Shown: positions 1 through 10,872, counted from the first letter of the stretch. The stretch is DNA of 64,000 bases from Cheiracanthium punctorium (GCA_038373885.1 JAWZYV010019914.1:558001-622000), one strand, 5' to 3'. The notes: a model not told the origin generated them from the sequence alone. Numbers and translations are program-made.

Positions 1-867
1 TGGGATTCATGTCATGTGATCTGGGAGGCCAAACCATTCACTGGAAATCTCTGTTCTTCAAACCAATCTCGCACAGTTCTGGCGCGATGACATGGCGCAT
101 TGTCATCCATAAAAACTCCATCGTGGATTGGGTACATGAAGTGCATGAACGGGTGTAAATGGTCTCCAAGTAGTACTCCAAGTTTTATTTTTTATATGTT
201 CAGCATAGTCATTTACGGTCAATGATCCATCCAGTTTGACCAGAGGACCCAATCCACCCCATTTTAAAACATCCCACACCATTATGGAGTCATCACCAGC
301 CTGCACAGTGCTTTGTTGACAACTTGGGTCCATGGTTTCGTGAGGTCTACTCCACACTCGTACACTACCGTAGATCTTACCAGCCGGAATCTGGACTCAT
401 CCGACCAAGCTGCAGTTTTCCAGTCATCTAGGGTCCAACGAATATGACCACGCAGCCAGGAAAGGCGCTGCAAGCGATGTCGTGTGGTCAGTAATGGCAC
501 TCGAGTCGGTCTTCTGCTGCCATAGCCCATTGTCACCAGATTTCGCTGCACAGTCCTAACGCACACGTCCGTCGTATGACCCACATTGATTTCTGAGGTC
601 ATTTCACGCCGCGTTACTTGTCTGTTGCTGCTGACCATTCTTTGGATGTGTCGCTGATCTCGGTCATCCAAAGCACGCGGCCACACGCTCCATTGACCAT
701 AGCGGGTGGTTATACCTGAAATTAGATATTCAAAACATACTCTTGACATTATAGATCTCGGAATATTCAATTCACTAACTACGTATTTCCGAAATATAAT
801 GTCCCATTCGTCTTGCATCCACAACCATTCTGCGTTCAAATTCTGTTAATTCTCGTCGTGCAGCCAT
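1..867 (-). pseudogene. Tc1 transposase pseudogene (frameshifted)
   Basis: The likely start is the ATG at 867-865, giving MAARRELTEFERRM, a typical Tc1 N-terminus. That frame closes after about 30 residues. The helix-turn-helix and the first catalytic region continue in another frame (about 282-780), with RQVTRREMTSEIN, the linker RRPTRVPLLTTRHRLQRL and the first catalytic Asp in WSDESRFRL. A further shift near 282-357 leads to the DDSIMVWDVLKWGGLGPLV strand, then GVFMDDNAPCHRARTVRDWF with the second catalytic Asp. A last shift gives SHDMNP, the degenerate form of SPDLNPIE; the catalytic Glu would lie just outside the window. At least three frameshifts make it non-functional. Confidence 0.9.
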
Positions 868-1006
868 GATCACATCAAACATCTTGCCGCATCAATTACT
901 TGAATATAAATAAAAAAATTACTGACCAGTGACACCTGTTGTACGCGATATTACTGGCATCTGAAAATTTGCATATTGTTATCTTATGACTTTTGTCACC
1001 TCAGTG
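1..1006 (-). mobile_element. Tc1-like DNA transposon, truncated by the window edge
   Basis: The 5' end of the element lies on the right. Read on the minus strand it opens with the terminal inverted repeat CACTGAGGTGACAAAAGTCA at 1006, preceded by a TA at 1007-1008, the usual Tc1/mariner target. Behind it runs a transposase on the minus strand that continues off the left edge of the window, so the other terminal repeat is not visible. The CACTGAGGTGACAAAAGTCA end is a familiar Tc1 terminus in arthropod and fish genomes. The coding part is frameshifted, so this copy is dead. Confidence 0.9.
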
Positions 1007-1008
1007 TA

Positions 1009-1729
1009 TATACAGAACAGAGTGTTTCAAAAACACTGACCTTAGGTTTTATTCCTTAAATATTGACTATAGACATGTACACTAAATCACAAAGTCACTC
1101 TCCCCCCAAAAAAGGTACAGAATTATATGGTACACATTAAAATTTTCAGGTGATTAAATCTAAATAGAAAATTTACATTTTTATATCGCCTCGGATGAAA
1201 AAAAGTCCAGTTAGTATAATGTGTCCCATGCATTAATTAGGTAATGTAAACAGTTTCAGCCTTTCATCATAAAAAAAAATCTTAGATATATTAAACAATG
1301 TTCGGGAGGGGCTTTTCAGTACCAATTATAGCAAATGTATTATGAATTTGTGCAATAATTGCTCTCTTTCGTAATTTACATATGATACCTATAACATGAT
1401 AATCCAACATGATTTTTTCCATTACTTATTTTTTTCTTTTTGCTACAAGAGAGCCATACAAAAATGGTTTAAGTCAGCATGTATTTATTTTCATATCTTC
1501 AACACTGTTTAGGATAAACTGCTCTAATATTTTTTATATCACCTCATTAATGTACAGGACACATTGCACTAATTGGATTTTTTTTTTTTTGTATGGGAGC
1601 AGTAGAAGAATTAAAACTTTATATTTATTTAAATTTAATTTCCTGAAAACTTTAATCGATATCATAAAATACTGTACTTTATTTTGCATTTTATTCATTT
1701 TTCAACTTTGTAATTTATTGTACGAGTCT
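1009..1729. other. AT-rich intergenic stretch
   Basis: No gene recognised. A plus-strand frame of about 158 codons (1409-1885) crosses this stretch and runs into the next element. It is rich in Phe, Ile, Leu and Tyr as expected from T-rich DNA, has no domain I recognise, and crosses the element boundary at 1734, so I regard it as chance. Confidence 0.6.
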
Positions 1730-1733
1730 CTAA

Positions 1734-2777
1734 GGCGTCTTCTCCCTTTAGGCACCTCGAAAATAGGCTATTTTCGCGATTTGTTTTCGAGGATTTTTGC
1801 AAACAATTATGGGCTAAAATGGATCCTATATAATAAACACATCTTTCAAGTACAAGAAATTTTTTTTTTTGAACAATTATTATAATAAAACAGTAGCATC
1901 GAAAAACCCGTGTAGAAATGTAATGTTCGTGGCTTGTTGATGGTATCTCCGAGACAGGTCATCTGAAACAAAAAAATAAAACAGTTTTAGATTCAGTATG
2001 TCAGTGGCTATAGCGCATATCATCAGATTTTTGATATTCGCGAAAATAACAAAATGGCGCACGTTTTTCGAAAAAGTAAAAAAAAAAACGCGTTTTTTTT
2101 GCAGTTTTTTGTAAAAAAAAAAATACTTCAAATCAAAATTTCAAAAATCTGATGATATGCGCTATAGCCATAACTATGAAGAATATGTCATTCAAATTTC
2201 ATGACAATCGGCCGGATAGTTTCCGAAATTTCATCAACAAGGCACTGAAAAACCTTGTTTTGAGATAAACGCGTTTAAAGTTTTGGTTGCAGAAAAATCA
2301 TGAAAAAACCTTACCTCGGGTTAATCAGCGATGCCTGCTCCATACAATGGACCTTCCGATTCTTCGTAGAAGTTGTGCTCGTCCAAAATAGCTTTCCTTC
2401 GTCTCGACCTAGTCTCTTTTGAAGCGTTAGAGCTGCGGCGGTTCCCTACGCGTACGCGATCACTGTCGCGTTTCTCGGCGTATTGAGCGGCGATAGGGCC
2501 AAGTTTGACACCCATCACCTCCAAAATTTTTAAAACAGGTTGTAGCCCTTCGTTATAAATGCATGCTGCTGTTTGACAAGCCATTTCCACGGTTTTTCTT
2601 CCCGTAAAAACGTGTTTCGGTGTCATTGTCCAGACACAGCTGTTGAAACACTCGTTGTTATTTTGGGTATTTCCTCCGATCTTTATGAAATTTTGATATA
2701 ACATTTTTGATGATATGTACTTTCAAAATTAAAAAAAAAAATTCGATTTTTTTTAATTTTCAAAGTGAGAAGACGCC
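1734..2777 (-). mobile_element. TTAA-type DNA transposon deletion derivative (Kolobok or Mutator-like)
   Basis: The ends are inverted repeats: GGCGTCTTCTCCCTTT at 1734 on the plus strand against GGCGTCTTCTCACTTTG read on the minus strand from 2777. The flanks are CTAA (1730-1733) and TTAA (2778-2781), so a TTAA duplication with one mutated copy is the simplest reading. Inside, a perfect 30-bp inverted repeat sits at 2005-2034 and 2141-2170. The minus strand encodes only the C-terminal part of a transposase-like protein, starting about 75 bp inside the right terminus, so most of the coding region is deleted. TTAA targets fit Kolobok or piggyBac; the protein remnant is more like the animal Mutator-like/Kolobok type. 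Assignment is tentative. Confidence 0.7.
2321..2704 (-). pseudogene. C-terminal fragment of a Mutator/Kolobok-like transposase
   Basis: This is an open frame of 127 codons without internal stops. The N-terminal part has GGNTQNNNECFNSCVW followed by PKHVFTGRKTVEMACQTA. I recognise this arrangement (NNE.x.nSxVW, then PKxxFxGrKtvexA) from C-termini of multicopy animal transposase-like proteins. A basic stretch (residues about 100-110, SKETRSRRRKA) and an acidic tail ending in YEESEGPLYGAGIAD follow, also as in that family. The annotated Met is probably not a true start, because the frame begins next to the terminal repeat where the rest of the protein is missing. The frame is well kept for a fragment, which suggests a fairly young deletion copy. 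Family recognition is from memory of the motif, not from a search. Confidence 0.6.
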
Positions 2778-2781
2778 TTAA

Positions 2782-4976
2782 TCAATCTTCAAGGAATGAA
2801 AGTTTCGGTCAGTGTTTTTAGTCTTTTCACATGTGGACGAACATAATACGAACGTGACATTTACAACTGTGATTTCAGCTTTCTCTTTTTGGTTTAAATA
2901 TTCAATTTAAAAAGATAAAATAATTATGAGATTGCTACAATAACAACATTTATATGCAGTATTTTAGGTTGGTTTATTGATGGTTTACTAAACAGTACTA
3001 ATAGTCAACTAAATATTTATTCAATCTGCGTTGCTGTTTACTGCACGGAATTTCTATATGCCAAATACTACTCTCAGCCTACGATAGAGGATACAAAATG
3101 GAATTTTTAAATGAAATCAGTCGATGCGATACCAATGATATAGTTAGTATGGACCGAACGCATTTTATTCAAATAGACTAAATCTGAATGCAGGGCATAA
3201 ATCTATTTTGAAACGTATTCTTAAAAAGATAAGTGTATTCGTGAATATTATAGTACTTTTGCGGGGCAATTTTAGGGGTAATGATGGGGAGAAAGTTTTT
3301 TTTTTCTTTTTCACAGAAGAAGAATATTAAAAGGGTCATTTAGTGGCAAAAATCATCTTTTATACTCGAAAGTTCTTTCTTTCTTTCTTTTTTTTTTGAA
3401 AAATAGGACAGTCCAATAAGAAATGGATATAATAGCACTTTTACAGAAGGAGTGGCAACAGCAAAATCCCATAAAATATCGCTAAGAAAACCATTTAGCT
3501 CTTAGTACACACAAAAAATCTGGTAACGATTTTTTTCGGATGGGGAACTTTTTTTTTACGTGATACAGGCCTATTTAACTTGACTGTTTCTACCAACACT
3601 GGGCCTTTGATCATTTTCAAATGTAAGAAAAGTAAATCACATTTTCTGTGAACCGTTTAAGATGTCTTAGACGGTTTAAGCAGTGAATCTGTATTTAAAG
3701 AACCAAAAAGGTTAGTTTGGTATTTTTTATATGTATTACTACTACTATCACTATTATTATTATATATACTTAAATGTTCTTAATCAGTACAAAATATATA
3801 TGTAATGTACTTGCACAGTTTTCAAAAAGTCTACGAGTACAGAAGAAACGACTAAATGTTCATGAGATTCAAAGCTCTGATTCTATGTGCTTCTTGAAAA
3901 GTAAAAAAATAAATTTATGTAAAGCATAAATAATAATTGGTGTTTTAACATTTATATTCAAAATAGCTTTCAAATGATAGCATTCAAATGATACATTTTA
4001 TTACATATTAAATACCCTATTCCTTAGAACAATTTTAAAGGGAAAACCGTTTAAAGGTTTGAATCTTTAGGTGTGTATATTTAAATAAATGCTTTTAATC
4101 AACTTTTTAATTAGCTTAGAAATTTCTTAAGTACGTTTAGAAGTATTTGAAGCAAAAAGTGGAAAAAGTATAATGAGTTGGAATAGTAAGAAAAAGTGAA
4201 TTCTCTATAATTTCTTAATATTTCTTAATAAACTATAATTTCTTAAAAAATCCTTTCAGTATTTTGTTATTAACTATCAATGCTTTCATTAGAATTAAGG
4301 GTGTATATGCAAAAGTCACATTATATACTTTTTAAGGTACTGAGTTACTCATACAGTGTTTGTTTTTTTAACGTAAATCGGACTGTAATAGTGATTTGGA
4401 CCACAATGAACGTATTAATGCTTTAATGCTGAAAATCTCACTTGCATGCAAAACTCACATTATCCAACAACTGTTTTGCGGCAAAATTCATACTCATAAA
4501 GTTCAGCCAACGAGGGAAGATTTCAAAGAATCATGTGATTTCTTTTTTACATCTGTCGGTGTTTTTAAATATCCAAGAAACCTTTTTAATAAATGATTTT
4601 GTTGGTCGATTTTTCTTGTTTATTGCTATCCAAAATAACATGATAAAAACTAGCGTCCAGATAATTAATTTTTGGTACTTTTTGTTTTAAATTCATAAAT
4701 ATTTCGTTTTATAACTAACATTACCCATGAAAGTTTTCTGCGAAAAGTGAAATTTTCCATATTTAAATTTAAATTCTACCTTTACCAGAATTATTATAGA
4801 TTCAGGATTGTATGGAAGTATTTTTTACGGCAATAAATATATTATACTAAACATGGTGCCAATTTATCATATTTGTAATTAATAATAAGTTTTATTTTCC
4901 TGCATTTCTCTAAGAACTTTAAAATTGGGGATTATGAGTTTTGCATCAACACCCTTCAATTCTAAATCATGGAAAA
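2782..4976. other. AT-rich intergenic DNA
   Basis: No gene, terminal repeat or protein remnant recognised. Simple sequence includes a CTTT run near 3376-3400 and several T runs. Overlapping plus-strand frames at 4396-4690 have no recognisable domain and are treated as chance. Confidence 0.6.
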
Positions 4977-4978
4977 TA

Positions 4979-6387
4979 CACTGCTGGCCATCGTAAATGC
5001 AACACCCTGAAGGAAGCATGCAAATAATATGAAATTTACAACATGCATTAGCTGAGGTGAGATATGCAAATGATTAGAATTTCAGCGCAGACGCACATCA
5101 AGCGCGCCTGTGGCGCCACCTCAAAGCGCTATTTAAGGCTTGGAGATTTCGACGGTTTCAAGTACAGCAATTGTGTTTTTCTTGCTTTTTTTTCAAAAAA
5201 ACGATAAATTATGCCTCGTAGGAAACAACGATCATCTTTTGATCAAGTATCCGAGTTTGACAGAGGAAGGATAGTGGCATACCGAGATTGTGGGTTATCT
5301 TTCAGGGAAATCGGTCGTCGTATTGGACGAAACCAAACAACTGTGATGCGGATATGTGATCGTTGGGTGCAGGAGGGTACGACGGACAGACGTGATCGAC
5401 CGCATCGACCTCAGTGCACCACGTCACGTGATGACAGGCAGATTGTACGCATGGCAGTGACGGACCGCTCAGTCACATCACGAACCATATCACAGCAGAT
5501 TCAGTCTGTAACGCATCATCCAGTGTCTGCGCGTACCATTCGACGTCGTTTACAGCAGAATGGTCTGTCCGCAAGACGTCCGTTGCTTTGTCTACCTCTG
5601 ACGCGGAACCACAGACGTCTCCGCCGCCAATGGTGCGATGAAAGAAGGATGTGGACGACAGAATGGAATGAAAGTCTCTTTACTGACGAGTCACGCTTCT
5701 GTATGCAACACCACGACGGTCGGATTCGAGTCTGGAGACACCGTGGAGAGAGGATGCTGAACAGCTGCATTATGCACCGTCACACTGGTCCTGCACCGGG
5801 TATTATGGTATGGGGCGGTATCGGATATCTCTCTCGCACTCCTCTAGTACGCATTGCCGGTACTTTAACCAGCCAGCGCTACATCTCCGAGGTGTTGGAG
5901 CCAGTTGTCCTTTCTTACCTTCAGGGCTTGCCAACAGCCATATTTCAGCAGGATAATGCACGGCCACACGTGGCACGCATTGTCCAAGGGTTCTTCGTCA
6001 ATCACCAGATTGAATTGCTTCCCTGGCCGGCGCGCTCTCCGGATCTTTCGCCGATAGAAAACATGTGGTCCATGGTTGCTCAACGACTGACCCAGAGTTC
6101 ATCCCCAGCTGTCACACCAGATCAACTTTGGCAACGTGTGGAAGCTGCTTGGTCTGCTGTACCCCAAGAACACATTCAAAGTCTCTTTGAATCAATGCCG
6201 AGGCGTGTGGCAGCTGTGATCTCCAACAACGGCGGCTACTCTGGGTACTGATTTTGGCAGGAACCACGCTTCATAGAATGCTGTAAATTTAATCATTTGT
6301 TACTTGGTCAACATGTTATCTACACAATAAATTTTGTTGTGATATCTCTTGTTTTTCTTGGTGTTGCAATTTGGGTGGCCAGCAGTG
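4979..6387 (+). mobile_element. Complete Tc1-like transposon with intact transposase
   Basis: A 28-bp terminal inverted repeat starts at 4979 (CACTGCTGGCCATCGTAAAT...) and is matched, read on the minus strand, from 6387 (CACTGCTGGCCACCCAAATT...); I count 24 of 28 positions identical. TA dinucleotides at 4977-4978 and 6388-6389 form the target duplication. The unit is 1409 bp, a normal Tc1 size, and holds one full-length transposase. Its base composition is clearly more GC-rich than the AT-rich flanks, as expected of an incoming element. It is the only element here that looks capable of being autonomous. Confidence 0.95.
5211..6251 (+). CDS. Tc1-family DD34E transposase (Tcb1-like), intact
   Basis: This nuclear DNA-binding and strand-transfer enzyme cuts and pastes the Tc1 element at TA sites. 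The protein has 346 residues, the usual Tc1 length. Residues 1-55 form the first helix-turn-helix (FDRGRIVAY, LSFREIGRRIGRNQTTVMRI). A basic RRDRPHRP linker, the GRPR-like hook, lies near residue 60. A second helix-turn-helix spans about 74-118 (TSRTISQQI, VSARTIRRRLQQNGL). The catalytic core has D159 in FTDESRF, D248 in FQQDNARPH and E283 in SPDLSPIENMW, with 34 residues between D248 and E283 (DD34E). The ATG at 5211 is the natural start, about 230 bp inside the left end. No stop or frameshift was found. It ends in SNNGGYSGY, typical of Tcb1-like proteins in arthropods. Confidence 0.96.
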   Translation: MPRRKQRSSFDQVSEFDRGRIVAYRDCGLSFREIGRRIGRNQTTVMRICDRWVQEGTTDRRDRPHRPQCTTSRDDRQIVRMAVTDRSVTSRTISQQIQSVTHHPVSARTIRRRLQQNGLSARRPLLCLPLTRNHRRLRRQWCDERRMWTTEWNESLFTDESRFCMQHHDGRIRVWRHRGERMLNSCIMHRHTGPAPGIMVWGGIGYLSRTPLVRIAGTLTSQRYISEVLEPVVLSYLQGLPTAIFQQDNARPHVARIVQGFFVNHQIELLPWPARSPDLSPIENMWSMVAQRLTQSSSPAVTPDQLWQRVEAAWSAVPQEHIQSLFESMPRRVAAVISNNGGYSGY

Positions 6388-6389
6388 TA

Positions 6390-6718
6390 TTTTCTATACA
6401 ACTGTTTGATCTAAACTTTATATTTTCAAAAACATACAGCTTAAAAAAAAATGGAGCATGCTCTCATAAATGGAGCATCATCAATGTAGTCCTTTTTGTG
6501 CAGATTACAAAATATTTTGAAGAGTAATTTTTATAACTTCGCATTAAAAACTTCTCAATTTAAATTCACATTTTTTTCCCTAGGAGCAATATTATTTTGG
6601 ATTAATTACGAAATATTAAAGATATTATAATTATTGAAAACCTTTCACATATTAAAGTAGCAGTAGGTTCAAATGCTATCTAAAATTTTTACTTATATTT
6701 CTATGAAGAAAAAAAGTA
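6390..6718. other. AT-rich spacer
   Basis: Nothing recognised apart from the TA duplication shared with the Tc1 element to the left. A plus-strand frame at 6297-6527 straddles the Tc1 terminus and is not credible. Confidence 0.6.
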
Positions 6719-6726
6719 ATACACAT

Positions 6727-7040
6727 CAGAGTTGAGAATCATTAAGTATAACATTAGTTGTATAAAACTAAAAACTAATAGTTGCTAATTGATTGGAACT
6801 AAATGTTCAAATAAAGTAGTAGTTAGTTGAGGGCCCAACTAACTTGGCTCAACTAAATTAGTTTTAGTTTTATGTTCAACTAAAGCTAATTTAGTTGAGC
6901 GGCAGCAATTAAAACTAGTTCAGCTGAATTAGTTGAACCTTCAACCAACAACTACCAGTTTAGCTGTTATTCATCTGTCGACTAACTAAATTAGTTCTAG
7001 TTTAAGTTGTCAGTTGAATGTTAGTTTTTGCCCAACTCTG
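6727..7040. mobile_element. hAT-type MITE with internal AACTAA-type repeats
   Basis: The element starts CAGAGTTGAG (6727) and, read on the minus strand from 7040, starts CAGAGTTGGGCAAAAAC, which fits hAT termini. It is flanked by near-identical 8-bp copies, ATACACAT (6719-6726) and ATATACAT (7041-7048), the duplication length expected for hAT. The 314-bp interior has no coding potential and is made of many degenerate copies of AACTAAATTAGTT and its variants, a palindromic word that lets the sequence fold on itself in many registers. Confidence 0.8.
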
Positions 7041-7048
7041 ATATACAT

Positions 7049-8001
7049 ATATATTACTATAATAATTTAAATATTAAAATTATTACACTTGAAAAACGTT
7101 TCACATTTTAAATTACCTAAAGGATCGCTAGTATCTTAAAAGTTTGATTGGTTTCAGTTAAGAAAAAAATGTAATAACTTCAGTATACATATCAAGATCT
7201 GAAAAACTGAAATAAGTCTTTACCTGAACCAAAATCAGAAGCTATTAATACGAAAACAAAATCTTCAACGTTTAAATTGCGCTTCAGATTAAGCTTACAA
7301 TTAGCAAAAGAATTTTAATTACTTCTATACGGATAAATGCACTTGATTCTTTTCACAAATTTAATTAAATGCTCAAAACCACTTTGAATAATTCCTATAG
7401 CAAACATTTTAGGTGCACTTTTCATAACGAAATGGATTTCATTTAATCTGAATTAATTTTAATTAGAAGACTTGTAAAACTGGATTAGAGAATGGAATAA
7501 TGATAAAATCTTATGGGATTATCATGACAAAAAAATTAAATAAATAAACATAATAGGTTGTAATTCACATGTAAAATAAATATTTGCATTACAATTGTAT
7601 GGTTAGACTATTAATTTAACCTTTATATGTCTTATTTAAAATAGAAAACTTTTCTATTTTTATGGATCAATAGAAAAGCAATTTAATTAGTTTTTAATAC
7701 GATACAGAACAGAAAATTCAATCTCTGAATTTTGGGGGTTTTAAAATCTAATACGAACAAGAACATTTCTGTATGTTCTATTTCTTTTATTTGAGCTTCC
7801 AATGTAACAACTCTTAAAATTTATCAAATAAATTATTCAGAGCGCTTAAGTTCTGAGTAATATTGTTTGCAATAAACACGCATTTTGTCTGATTAAAAAT
7901 TATCTTTTATATGTTGTAAAAATTTATATTCTGAAAAATTAAGTTTTCCGCTTTACCTGTTTTCTGATCTCTTGGGGGAAAATGATGCCATTTTAACACT
8001 T

Positions 8002-8037
<36 letters not shown>

Positions 8038-8590
8038 GTAATACCGTGCCTGCGAAAAAAAATTGAAAGTAAATTTGCCAAGATTAATGTTGACAGTTAA
8101 ATTGTGCGCCAAAAATAATATGCGGGCATGGATGATCATGTAATTAGTTCGGAATGCTGGGAGGTTTTTTGGCGTATACAGGCTTGTCATTCGTCAAGGG
8201 AAGCCTGAGGAGCCAGGAATAGTCAATAAATTTTATTTTTAATAGAAAAGTCAGGGAAAATTATAAATTTTAACTAAAATCCTTTAAATTCTTGAAATGT
8301 GACATAGAAAATTGTACGAAATCTGCATTTGTAAATTAATTTTACATTTGCAGAACTGCTATTTTATTTTATTATTATTATTTTTAACGTATAACTTGAT
8401 ATAAGTGCGCAACAGTGGCGAAAGTAAAGCTTACTTTTTCCTTTTATCGACCAGCCCCTCCTAAAAATGTTGTCATATTTAGATTATTCCGGATTTCGTA
8501 AAACATATTCCTAGTCATCTTAGCAAAATATTTTGCTCTTCTGTTGGTGAGAATTGTAACACATTCCTACAGATTTTTTACACAGAGAGA
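7049..8590. other. AT-rich intergenic DNA
   Basis: No gene or element end recognised apart from a long poly-A tract (listed separately). Confidence 0.55.
8004..8035 (+). repeat. Poly-A tract, 32 A
   Basis: An uninterrupted run of A. It could be the 3' tail of an old retroelement (SINE or LINE) lying to its left, but I see neither a Pol III promoter nor a reverse transcriptase remnant upstream, so it may simply be a homopolymer. A minus-strand frame through it gives poly-Phe and is an artefact. Confidence 0.8.
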
Positions 8591-8592
8591 TA

Positions 8593-9028
8593 CACTGAAA
8601 AAAAAATCCCATTGACATCTAGAAAATAATTGGTGGAACTAGAATGTATGAGTTTATATACTTCCTATGTACCTACATCATCGAACGAGACACTTCTGTA
8701 CCCACTTACTCGATTTTTAGATCTCTCCTCTATAAGATAGTGCTTTTACCCAGATGAAAATATGTGTAAGTCAATGCGTAAACTAGCGAGTAGACTCACA
8801 AACGGTCATTCTAGTGCATAAGTGTATCGAGCGATAACTTGTAGTTACAGAAACTAGCCATTCTGCTGCGACTAGTCGGAATGCTAAGGACTAGAAATTC
8901 TTGACTGTCTTGTCTATAGCAGTTTTGCTTATAACCTACACCCATAATTCTACGATCTATTCTTCTAGTTTTGGGACACAGAAACAGCCATCTATTAGTT
9001 CTAGATGAGAGCGGTATTTTTTTCTCTG
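8593..9028. mobile_element. Probable MITE with degenerate TIRs and many CTAG sites
   Basis: The left end CACTGAAAAAAAAATCCC (8593) is preceded by TA. The right end, read on the minus strand from 9028, is CAGAGAAAAAAATACCG. Both arms then reach CATCTAGAA, giving degenerate inverted repeats of about 30 bp. I count nine CTAG tetranucleotides in 436 bp, most within wider words such as AACTAG or TTCTAG, far more than the flanks show. No protein remnant is visible; a minus-strand frame at 8811-9059 overruns the end and is not credible. The right flank does not give a clean TA, so the boundary is uncertain. Confidence 0.5.
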
Positions 9029-9128
9029 CATACGAACAACCATTATTGGTGCCTTGCAACTTTTTTATATAATTTTCGCACCTAAAGTATTATCTGCTAA
9101 CCTTTTTATTTAACTTAAAGTATTTTCT

Positions 9129-9503
9129 GCAGCTGGCTGTGCCGCACAGCCAGCTGCGTCAAAAAAGGGTCTCTAGATTTGTGGCACGCAATGAAAGTTT
9201 CGATCGTCCACCAACTTGCTGGTAGTTAAGTCGAGCAATGGCAACGGCTGCCCTTTTTTTCAGCATTGGGCAATCTATCTAGCTGTTCTCGCATTCTTCC
9301 ATTTTTCAGCAGTTGTCAGTGCTGTTAAAAATAATCGTGACAACTTTTTTACGGGAAGTGACATGATAAAATGTAAAAAATTCTCGTGGAGCTATGTCAC
9401 CCGCAACTATTTTTATAGAAATCAAATCTATTCTTCGTGACTGACAATAGTAAAAACGTCAGAGTTTGGTGTTCCCAGAGCGGGAACACTGCGGGTTAAA
9501 GGG
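9129..9503 (+). mobile_element. Palindromic TTAA-type MITE, copy A (5' half missing)
   Basis: The right end AAAGGG at 9498-9503 is followed by TTAA (9504-9507); read inward it is CCCTTTAACCCGCAGTG, a piggyBac-like terminus. The copy matches the right two thirds of the complete copy at 12779-13265, including words such as GGCAACGGCTG and CTCGTGGAGCTATGTCACCC. The left half is lost: the copy starts in the centre at a 29-bp palindrome (9129-9157, 13-bp arms around CCG). A frame of 74 codons inside resembles one in copy B (shared FSWSYVTRNYF), which follows from DNA homology and need not be a protein. Confidence 0.75.
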
Positions 9504-9507
9504 TTAA

Positions 9508-10872
9508 GAAGGGGTCCTGTTTAAGCCTTTTTCTTCAGAAAAAGACCGATTTGTTTAAATTAACTTTTCTGTTTTTGACTTTCGTCTTTTTCATTTCTCC
9601 TTCATAGATCTCGGCAGAATAATCATTTATTTTAAGCATTCCATTTTTCACATCTCATGTTTTGGTAGTTATTTATTTTACGTATAACAACTTATAATAA
9701 TAATATTTTACCTCCTTTTCCTCTTTAGGCCCTATTTAAATGTTAGGTCTACCGTAAAGTAAAGACCTATTTTTACATAAAATTCAAACAAATAAATTTT
9801 CAACAGGTATTGAATTGCAACGAACTGTGCCTAAGCATAGGACTCATATTTGTTAAATTTTAAAGCAAGAATTTTTAGATATATATATTCTTTTCTTTCA
9901 AGAAAAATCACGACCCTTCCCCTTTTTTTTTCACGTCTTCTCACCTCGGAAGATCATATTCGAAATGTTCTGAAATCAATTTTTGGGTATTCGTGAGTGT
10001 TGTATTTTGCAGCAAGAATTTTATGGATATGTCTTTTCCTCTTTGAGATCACGCAGGATATGGGAAAAGAACGCTTTGGCCTCCTATACCCCATAAGCTT
10101 GAGATTTGGAAAATGCTGTCCAATCTAGCACCTACGCGAAAAAGCTCACATACGTACGAAATTTCATAGGTGGCCAGCTTCGCCATCCCATACCTTACTG
10201 TTCTATATACTCAGTAAAGTTTTGGCCAAGTTATAGGAGTCATTTCAACGAAAATCATGTTTCTTAACAGCATTTGTCATTCAATTTATTTATGTTAGGG
10301 TTGCTAAAAATTTGGGGTATCATGATAAAAGCTGATGCTGACCATGGGGGTAAAGCCAAGGGATAACATTACAAAATGTATGAAAAGATATAATTGATGA
10401 CATTTCCATCCATAAAATTATTATAAAAATACTGTATTGGGTGATAACGTATTGTACAAATTCCTACAGTGTTGTGCTGTGGGATTAAGGCCAGTATCTA
10501 CACGAAGGATCTAGGCCTATGGGTCGGGTGCCCTCCGTGGAGGGGGGGGGCGTCTTCTCCTTCCTAACTCGTATTTACAAATTCCTATAGAAATGCTTCT
10601 TAATTGCAGCAGCTGCTGGGTTAATGTGCCCAAGTTAGCAACCTGGTGTTTTATGATACGGTTGCATTATTTAAAACGTATCCTTTGTTACAGAAATATA
10701 AAAGAAACTGGAAATGGCTAAAATGTGCTTCAGCCCACAGCAAAGCGATTTTTTTTAATTGTGTGATAAACGCGATGTGAATAGATCCGAAAGATTTTGC
10801 TTTTTCGCGTAAGCATCGCTATTTTGCAATCCAGCTAATGCATGACATACGTAATAGTCTAAGAGCCAGCGA
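9508..10872. other. Intergenic DNA with one GC-richer patch
   Basis: No gene recognised. Around 10500-10560 there is GATCTAGGCCTATGGG followed by a run of nine G. A similar wording, GGATCTAGGCCCGAGGAGG, occurs at about 59650, so this may be a small fragment of an old dispersed repeat. Confidence 0.5.

Noticed and set aside
1409..1885. Open frame of 158 codons, hydrophobic, on the plus strand
   Set aside because: Composition follows T-rich DNA, there is no domain, and it crosses the boundary of the element starting at 1734.
10548..10565. Second copy of the GGCGTCTTCTC terminal repeat of the 1734 element
   Set aside because: The match is short, it is not next to TTAA, and it directly follows a poly-G run; probably chance or a different repeat.
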